From Bdellovibrionales bacterium (GTDB lineage Bacteria; Bdellovibrionota; Bdellovibrionia; Bdellovibrionales; Bdellovibrionaceae), in assembly GCA_027320785.1 (NCBI GenBank), contig DAHVKR010000092.1:1-6073 (forward strand): DNA of 6,073 nt. The letters run 5' to 3'. The position numbers and the translations under genes are program-made. Position 1 is the stretch's first letter; each line of letters starts with the position of its first letter. Shown here piece after piece: positions 1 through 4,239 of the stretch. A model generated the notes under the pieces. It saw only the letters and a list, made by a program, of their open reading frames with translations. It made no database searches and was not told the DNA's origin.

Positions 1-3
1 ATC

Positions 4-33
4 TTGTGTCATGACCCCTTTATGCGGTATATA
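4..33 (+). promoter_or_regulatory. weak candidate promoter upstream of the acidic-protein gene
   Basis: A TTGTGT at 4-9 and a TATATA at 28-33 are separated by 18 nt and lie just upstream of the first gene. The -35 matches TTGACA at three of six positions and the -10 matches TATAAT at four of six. An overlapping alternative -10 is TATAGA at 30-35. This would give a leader of about 15-20 nt. The match is poor enough to be chance, and the true promoter may lie left of the window. Confidence 0.25.
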
Positions 34-56
34 GATGCCTTCTACGGGGGAAAATA

Positions 57-644
57 ATGTCAAATATGAACGCAAATGTACCAACTATGAAGCCAACTCA
101 TGATCAATCGATGGAATCCTTGGAGGATACTGACAATATGGACGAGACATCAGACTCTGACGAGAAGATGGATTCAAAACCCCGCTCTCAGTTTGACTTG
201 AGTTCAGAAGAGGAAGCTCAAGAAATGGAAGCTCTGGAGAAAGAAATGCAGAGCCTCTCTTTGACTGATGAAGAAGACGATATGGCCAGTCTTGATGAAA
301 TCAACAATATATTAGAGCTACCTGATCAGCAGTTTCCTAAGTTTACTTTGGCCAAGAACAAAGCTCGTTTCTTGCGAATGGTGAGCTGGTACCGTGGTAA
401 AGAAGAGTGGATCGAAGTCGCTCCTTTGTCAGGTGTAACGAAGCTTTTTAAGCAACAAACTAAAGAGCTTGAAGGGATTCGCTCTTCCAAGATGGATTAT
501 GAAATGGAATTGGAAACAGGCACCCTGACACCTTCTCAGCGCTCTTACCGTCGTGACGAGCTGAAAATGTGCAAGGTTCAGGAAAAAATGGCAGTCCACC
601 TTATTTCTAAATTACAGCTTAAAATTAAGTCAGGTCGTCGCTAA
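57..644 (+). CDS. hypothetical charge-polarised protein (acidic N-half, basic C-half)
   Basis: I do not recognise this 195-residue protein. The ATG at 57 follows GGGGGA (46-51) at a good distance, which supports the start. Residues 16-90 are very acidic: about 28 Asp/Glu against 4 Lys/Arg, rich in Ser and Met, with a stretch at 47-87 that could form an amphipathic or coiled helix. This half is probably largely disordered. Residues 95-195 are net basic and look folded. They include a Trp/aromatic-containing segment (RMVSWYRGKEEWIEVAPL, 107-124) and a long charged, probably helical C-terminus (130-195) ending in GRR. There is no signal peptide or membrane segment, so it is likely cytoplasmic. 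The opposite charges of the halves suggest self-masking or binding to a basic or nucleic-acid partner, but this is inference. Tandem terminators follow directly, so it is probably monocistronic. Confidence 0.8.
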   Translation: MSNMNANVPTMKPTHDQSMESLEDTDNMDETSDSDEKMDSKPRSQFDLSSEEEAQEMEALEKEMQSLSLTDEEDDMASLDEINNILELPDQQFPKFTLAKNKARFLRMVSWYRGKEEWIEVAPLSGVTKLFKQQTKELEGIRSSKMDYEMELETGTLTPSQRSYRRDELKMCKVQEKMAVHLISKLQLKIKSGRR

Positions 645-656
645 ACGACTTTTTCT
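632..656 (+). terminator. intrinsic terminator overlapping the stop codon of the acidic-protein gene
   Basis: GTCGT at 634-638 pairs with ACGAC at 645-649. The stem extends by a G-U and an A-U pair (632-633 with 650-651) and is followed by a run of T (650-654, then C, then TTTT). The loop contains the TAA stop (642-644). The stem is short, so this may be only partly efficient. A stronger terminator follows at 690. Confidence 0.55.
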
Positions 657-689
657 TTTCTCAGAACCGATTAAAAGGATTCTCAAGTA

Positions 690-731
690 TAGACCAAGGT
701 CCAAGTCTCATGGCCTTGGTCTAATTTTTTT
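690..731 (+). terminator. strong Rho-independent terminator
   Basis: TAGACCAAGGTC (690-701) pairs with GGCCTTGGTCTA (712-723) over 12 bp with one G-U pair and a 10-nt loop. The stem is followed by A and seven T (725-731). This is a textbook intrinsic terminator. It insulates the downstream Fis-type gene from the upstream unit. Confidence 0.9.
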
Positions 732-838
732 AAAGCCCCTTTAGTCTCACAATGGAGCGCCGAAGAGATAAATGTCTCGATTACGAGTCGAATTGACACA
801 TTTCACAGCGCCAAGGGGCCCTGTCTTGAGGAGGATAC
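732..838 (+). promoter_or_regulatory. leader of the Fis-type gene with inverted repeats and a strong RBS
   Basis: No convincing promoter is visible here. A perfect TTGACA at 793-798 has no -10 box at 16-18 nt. GCCCCTT (735-741) is complementary to AAGGGGC (813-819), which lies just before the ribosome-binding site GAGGAGG (828-834). Inside this span, two short mutually exclusive stems are possible: GAGA 765-768 with TCTC 775-778, and CTCG 776-779 with CGAG 784-787. The long-range pairing could be chance. The ribosome-binding site is strong and fixes the ATG at 839. Confidence 0.35.
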
Positions 839-1270
839 ATGTCGCGTTCAATCGTCATCATGGTGAGCAATAATCATGACTTTGTTGACCAAAATAAGAA
901 GCAGTTTGAAGACCAAGACTGCACGGTTCAAACATTCTCACCTGAGCAGTGGAAAGTAGGTCTTGATAGTCCTTTTTTCCGACAACAATTGATTCAAGGT
1001 GTTCCATCTCTTGCGGGGGGAATGAATAGTACAAGTTCGACTTCTTCAGGGCAGGTTTTAGCATTCCCAACACCAGGGGAAAATCAGCAAGTTCAAAAAA
1101 TGGATCATCTCGAAGCTCAAGCTATCGAAAATGCCATCCTTCAATACAAAGGCAACTTAACAGAAGCGGCGAAAGCACTTGGTATTGGTCGCGCGACACT
1201 TTACAGAAAAGTAAAGCAATACCAAATTGACCCCTCTGTGGCTCGTAAGAAAAAATCAATGGCAGCTTAA
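839..1270 (+). CDS. Fis-type helix-turn-helix DNA-binding protein, no AAA+ domain
   Basis: This 143-residue protein ends in a clear Fis/NtrC-type DNA-binding domain at about 89-132. A first helix (LEAQAIENAILQYKGN, 91-106) is followed by the helix-turn-helix LTEAAKALGIGRATLYRKVK (107-126), the pattern found at the C-terminus of sigma-54 activators and in Fis. A basic tail (RKKK, 136-139) follows. Residues 4-43 look like the first half of a receiver domain: a hydrophobic strand IVIMV (5-9), a helix, a second strand, and a second short helix. The acidic pocket is replaced by SNN (10-12) and no phospho-acceptor Asp follows. A Ser/Thr/Gly/Gln-rich linker (57-88) joins the two ends. The AAA+ sigma-54-contacting domain is absent, so it should bind DNA (probably as a dimer) but cannot remodel sigma-54 polymerase itself. 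The start is set by GAGGAGG at 828-834. It is flanked by terminators on both sides. Confidence 0.85.
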   Translation: MSRSIVIMVSNNHDFVDQNKKQFEDQDCTVQTFSPEQWKVGLDSPFFRQQLIQGVPSLAGGMNSTSSTSSGQVLAFPTPGENQQVQKMDHLEAQAIENAILQYKGNLTEAAKALGIGRATLYRKVKQYQIDPSVARKKKSMAA

Positions 1271-1278
1271 TGTTTAGA

Positions 1279-1306
1279 GGTAAGTGAAGATCACCTTTCA
1301 CTTACC
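1279..1306 (+). repeat. inverted repeat (hairpin) after the Fis-type gene
   Basis: GGTAAGTGAA (1279-1288) and TTCACTTACC (1297-1306) form a perfect 10-bp stem, plus a G-U pair, around a 6-nt loop. No T-run follows, so on its own it is not an intrinsic terminator. It may protect the 3' end of the message, or it may be a protein site. It lies 9 nt after the stop codon and 18 nt before a true terminator. Confidence 0.6.
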
Positions 1307-1324
1307 AGTGGATCGAGCGTTATC

Positions 1325-1363
1325 CGATGAATCGGTTCCATCAAAGGACCGATTTGTCGTTTT
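1325..1363 (+). terminator. intrinsic terminator of the Fis-type gene
   Basis: Positions 1325-1338 pair with 1346-1359 over 14 bp, including three G-U pairs. The core is AATCGGT (1330-1336) with ACCGATT (1348-1354) and the loop is 7 nt. TTTT (1360-1363) follows, then a further T-rich stretch. This closes the Fis-type transcription unit. Confidence 0.8.
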
Positions 1364-1376
1364 AAGTGTTTTATGT

Positions 1377-1388
1377 TGAGACGTCTCA
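1377..1388. promoter_or_regulatory. perfect 12-bp palindrome, candidate operator
   Basis: TGAGACGTCTCA is an exact palindrome between the terminator of the Fis-type gene and the first candidate -10 of the downstream operon, about 60 bp upstream of that -10. A further ACGTC occurs at 1396-1400, which makes an outer inverted pair with GACGT at 1380-1384. The palindrome has no spacer, so it suits a dimeric DNA-binding protein better than an RNA hairpin. Binding is inferred. Confidence 0.35.
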
Positions 1389-1446
1389 TTTTAAAACGTC
1401 AAAAAATCTATCGACATCTGTCCAGCCCTTTATCAAAAAGACACGC

Positions 1447-1452
1447 TATAAT
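1447..1452 (+). promoter_or_regulatory. candidate -10 box for the envelope operon
   Basis: TATAAT is a perfect match to the -10 consensus and would give a leader of about 80 nt before the GTG at 1541. No good -35 lies 16-18 nt upstream; the nearest TTGACA-like element, TCGACA at 1411-1416, is too far. A second perfect TATAAT lies at 1507-1512 and would give a leader of about 20 nt, also without a good -35. Either could serve with an activator. The region is AT-rich, so chance matches are expected. Confidence 0.4.
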
Positions 1453-1540
1453 TTACTTTATTAATTCTAGACCTGGCCCCAGTCTCGCATATGAAGAATA
1501 TTGGTTTATAATAAAAAAAAGATGAAGGGGGATTCATCAA

Positions 1541-2134
1541 GTGGCTAAAATTCTGGAATTTCCAAAAGAAAAGTCGATTCGGGCAAGAATTTTACAAAAG
1601 TCTTTTCAAAAAAAGGCTGTTCTTCCTTTATCGCTTTTATCTGTTCTGGTTGTGTCTCTCTCTTTAAATGAGTGGATTCAGTATGCTGCTCAAAAAAACA
1701 CTGCCAATCGTTCAGTCGCCAGTGTACCTGCGGCTGATATGGAAAAGCAAATTAAGTGGGAACATAGCTGGGCGGACACTCTCAAAAAAGAAAATGCAAA
1801 ACAAGGCTATTCTGGAGAAGAGCCCAGTCAGCTTGATAAGCTTCTTTTTGGTGTTTTGCAGGGTGATGTTAAAGTAGGGCGTGTGGGAAGGCACATAGCT
1901 TCTCTCGAGATGAAAAAGCCGATTGAATTGAAAAATCGTGAAGAGTTTTTAGAGGCTTACAAGTCGGTGTGGTCTGTTTCTTTTGACCATGTAGAATTAG
2001 ACAACCAGAAAATGACTGATACTCATCAAGAAACTTATAAACTCATCAATAAAAAAGGCCAAGTCGTAGGCCAAGCCATCTTTGGTCTAGATGATTTGCA
2101 AACTGTACGAAAACTGCAAATCTTGACTCAGTAG
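1541..2134 (+). CDS. hypothetical single-pass inner-membrane protein, first gene of the rhomboid operon
   Basis: This 197-residue protein starts at GTG, 8 nt after AGGGGGA (1526-1532), which decides the start. A basic N-terminus (seven Lys/Arg between 9 and 25) precedes one hydrophobic segment at about 26-42. By the positive-inside rule it is anchored with its N-terminus in the cytoplasm and about 150 residues in the periplasm. There is no lipobox and no obvious signal-peptidase site, although SVASVPAAD (58-66) could be one in a long signal peptide. The soluble part has a charged region (67-100) and a C-terminal block with GRVGRHIASLEM (113-124) and KGQVVGQAIFGLDDLQTVRKLQIL (172-195). The latter looks like a small alpha/beta fold. 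I do not recognise the family. The RDD gene starts 27 nt later in the same reading frame, after a hairpin around the stop codon. Confidence 0.8.
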   Translation: MAKILEFPKEKSIRARILQKSFQKKAVLPLSLLSVLVVSLSLNEWIQYAAQKNTANRSVASVPAADMEKQIKWEHSWADTLKKENAKQGYSGEEPSQLDKLLFGVLQGDVKVGRVGRHIASLEMKKPIELKNREEFLEAYKSVWSVSFDHVELDNQKMTDTHQETYKLINKKGQVVGQAIFGLDDLQTVRKLQILTQ

Positions 2135-2146
2135 ATTCTGAGTCAA
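2123..2146 (+). repeat. hairpin with the stop codon in its loop
   Basis: TTGACTCAG (2123-2131) pairs perfectly with CTGAGTCAA (2138-2146) over 9 bp. The 6-nt loop TAGATT (2132-2137) begins with the TAG stop codon of the upstream gene. No T-run follows, so it is not an intrinsic terminator. The purine-rich AAGAGGT (2154-2160) and the start of the RDD gene follow within 16 nt. This suggests a role in translational coupling or message stability (inference). Confidence 0.6.
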
Positions 2147-2161
2147 AGCCGACAAGAGGTC

Positions 2162-3319
2162 ATGGTATTTCCTGATCTCTCGGCTCCTATGCCGACTCAA
2201 CAAGAACAAATAAAACCTGCCCATGTTTTGGATCGATTTCTGACAGGTCTTTTTGATCTTCTATTGATGGTACCCATCGCGACATTTATTCCTGCGTATC
2301 ACATACACGAAGCCCGAATAGATTATCTGCAGGGATTTGATTCTCCTTTATGGTATCAGATCGTTTTTCTCTGGATCCTTTCTTATGTTCTGTTGCAAAC
2401 ATTCTTTCTTTATTTTTTGAAGGCAACTCCCGGTGGGTTGATGACTCATACGCGGGTACGATCGATTAATGGAAACCTAACTTGGAATCAATGCCTTTTG
2501 AGATCGACATTCTCACTTTTATCATGGGTTTTTTTAGGTCTTCCTTTTCTTGAGATTATCACCCATCCACAGCGACGGGCCTGGCATGATCGGGTGTCCG
2601 ATACCTATGTGGCAGATCTTAAAAGAAAGTCTCCGTTTGAGAGTCTTAAGTTTAATGTTCCTATTACCAGAGTCATCATGATTTTAGGTGTTTTTATGGT
2701 TTTGATGACTATGTTCTCATTTGTTGAAAATTATGATGATTTAGTTTTTGTGTCGGATAATGGTGCCGATCAATCCATGGATAGCATGGTTGCAGAGGCT
2801 CTTTTGAAAAAAGATTTTTCAGATGAAACTCAAAATGAAATTGAGAAGCGTGTTTGGAGCTCGGGAAGGACTTGGGAAAAGACATTGTCTTATTTTTTCA
2901 AGCTGAATGCAGAAAAAGATCCAGATGTAAAAAAAGCACTTGTTCAACAGATATGTCAGTGGGCCCCATCTCAACAGACCACATCTCTTTGTGCTCTTTC
3001 AAAATACGAGCTGACACCTAATCAACAATCTGTTCAAGCCTTTGCGCAGAAATGGGGACATGCTGATTTCCTGACAACGAAAGTTTTCATCATGCGCGAG
3101 TTGACTAAAACGGCTCACTACGGAAGTGCGATCAAGCTCTATAATCAACTGAAATCTCAAGTGGCTGTTTCAGACTCATTAAGTGATGCCTTGAAGATTT
3201 GGGATGTTAGTTTGTTTTGGGCTGTTCGCGAAGATCAGTTGAAATCAAGACGTGCGCCAGCGAGCGCAGAGGAATCAAAAGCTCTACAGCAGTATGTTCT
3301 GGAAAGAAGTAAACCATGA
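2162..3319 (+). CDS. RDD-family membrane protein with long extra C-terminal domain
   Basis: The first 155 residues form an RDD domain: DRFLTGLFDLLLM (24-36) with the family Arg and Asp (R25, D32), ATPGG (88-92, usually ATPGK) followed by TRVRS, and RRAWHDRVSDTYV (138-150) with the late HD...D signature. Hydrophobic segments lie at about 29-46, 64-86, 113-133 and 168-188. RDD proteins are poorly characterised; some have been linked to ion or solute transport. Residues 190-385 are an unusual addition for this family: soluble, helical, with two Cys (265, 277) and helix pairs such as 309-330 that resemble tetratricopeptide-type repeats (weak resemblance). Basic loops make its side of the membrane uncertain. 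The ATG at 2162 is the best start, but AAGAGGT (2154-2160) is only 1 nt away, far tighter than usual. The next Met (2189) has no ribosome-binding site. Its stop overlaps the rhomboid start by 4 nt. Confidence 0.85.
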   Translation: MVFPDLSAPMPTQQEQIKPAHVLDRFLTGLFDLLLMVPIATFIPAYHIHEARIDYLQGFDSPLWYQIVFLWILSYVLLQTFFLYFLKATPGGLMTHTRVRSINGNLTWNQCLLRSTFSLLSWVFLGLPFLEIITHPQRRAWHDRVSDTYVADLKRKSPFESLKFNVPITRVIMILGVFMVLMTMFSFVENYDDLVFVSDNGADQSMDSMVAEALLKKDFSDETQNEIEKRVWSSGRTWEKTLSYFFKLNAEKDPDVKKALVQQICQWAPSQQTTSLCALSKYELTPNQQSVQAFAQKWGHADFLTTKVFIMRELTKTAHYGSAIKLYNQLKSQVAVSDSLSDALKIWDVSLFWAVREDQLKSRRAPASAEESKALQQYVLERSKP

Positions 3320-4206
3320 TAGTCCCGGCACCTAAGATAAGTCGCTGGACAGAAATTTTGGATGATTATCCGTGGACCCTCGCTCTTCTTTTTCTGAATG
3401 TTTTTTTTTACTTTATTCTTTTTTCAGCACCGCCCCCTCCTGGGGCCGATATGACCTCTGATTTTATTGAAAATGCGGGACACTACTATTTAGAGTGGAG
3501 CCAGGAGGCGCAGCTGGGACATCAGAGTCTTGAGTTGCAAGCGCTTGGAGCTGAAGCTATTCGAGACGCAGGTTTTGTGAAGGCTTTAGATCAATGGAAA
3601 TCCAAAGTAGATCCAGTCGGCTTTACAGAGTGGAAACATAATTTTGATTTGATCTTTAAAAATCAACAATCGAAAGCCATTGGAATTTTTGGACTCTCAC
3701 AAGTTAAAAATCAACCTTGGACTTGGGTGACCTATCAGTTTTCTCATCAGAATAGTTTTCATCTCTTTTCCAATATGTTTTTGATGATTTTCTTTTCAGC
3801 GATAGTCGAGAAAATGGTTGGCGGCTTTATGTTGGGTGTGATTTATCTACTGGGTGGTTTTGTTGGTGGACTATTTTTTATGCTAATTGATCACTCGGGT
3901 CTTATTCCCATGATCGGAGCCAGTGCCTCCGTGACAGCCTTGATGGGATTTGTAGCAGCCGGTTCGTTGAAGAGAAATATCGAGTATTTTTATTTTTTTA
4001 GTCCTCTTCCAGGATTTTATGGGCGTATCTTTCTGAGTCCTCTTTGGATTATCTCCCTCTTTTTATTGAATGATATTACAGAAGTCATTTCGAACCCTCC
4101 GGGGTGGGGTGGGGGTGTTGCCCACAGTGCTCACCTAGGGGGAGCCTTTGCGGGCTTAACTTTGGGTTTGGCCTATAAATATGGCGCGACCCGAGTCCGC
4201 GCCTAA
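3316..4206 (+). CDS. rhomboid-family intramembrane serine protease
   Basis: This 296-residue protein should cleave membrane-embedded substrates within or near their transmembrane helices. The catalytic Ser is S203 in GASAS (201-205) and the catalytic His is H273 in AHSAHLGG (269-276). H144, H149 and N153 in FSHQNSFHLFSN match the conserved His/Asn that build the oxyanion site in E. coli GlpG, and E165 follows in the next helix. Membrane segments: 20-37, 148-165, 170-191, 199-216, 239-255 and 270-287, the usual six. Between the first helix and the PWTWVTYQFSH motif is a loop of about 95 residues (38-133), rich in Ala, Gln and charged residues, which is larger than in compact bacterial rhomboids. 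The ATG overlaps the RDD stop as ATGA, and GGAAAGAAG (3301-3309) is the ribosome-binding site, so the two genes are translationally coupled. All catalytic residues are present, so it is predicted active. Its substrate is unknown. Confidence 0.93.
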   Translation: MIVPAPKISRWTEILDDYPWTLALLFLNVFFYFILFSAPPPPGADMTSDFIENAGHYYLEWSQEAQLGHQSLELQALGAEAIRDAGFVKALDQWKSKVDPVGFTEWKHNFDLIFKNQQSKAIGIFGLSQVKNQPWTWVTYQFSHQNSFHLFSNMFLMIFFSAIVEKMVGGFMLGVIYLLGGFVGGLFFMLIDHSGLIPMIGASASVTALMGFVAAGSLKRNIEYFYFFSPLPGFYGRIFLSPLWIISLFLLNDITEVISNPPGWGGGVAHSAHLGGAFAGLTLGLAYKYGATRVRA

Positions 4207-4224
4207 GATTTTTAAATCTTTATT
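4205..4224. terminator. weak AT-rich inverted repeat between convergent genes
   Basis: AAGATTT (4205-4211) and AAATCTT (4214-4220) form a 7-bp AT-rich inverted repeat in the 33-nt gap between the rhomboid and putA stops. It is symmetrical and could slow polymerase from both sides. It is low in GC and lacks a clean T-run on either strand, so it would be a weak terminator at best. Confidence 0.3.
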
Positions 4225-4239
4225 GAGTTTTAACAACGA

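Noticed and set aside
731..766. Flagellar sigma-28-type promoter (TAAAG ... GCCGAAGA)
   Set aside because: The two elements resemble the consensus, but the spacing is about 8-9 nt too long and the -10 part is imperfect.
793..821. TTGACA at 793-798 as a -35 for the Fis-type gene
   Set aside because: The sequence 16-18 nt downstream is GC-rich (around GGGGCC) with no -10-like hexamer.
858..1073. Minus-strand open frame opposite the Fis-type gene
   Set aside because: It is antisense to a gene with a clear helix-turn-helix domain and shows no coding features of its own.
1668..1894. Alternative-frame and antisense open frames inside the single-pass protein gene
   Set aside because: They are contained wholly within a better-supported gene that has a strong ribosome-binding site and a sensible membrane-anchor layout.
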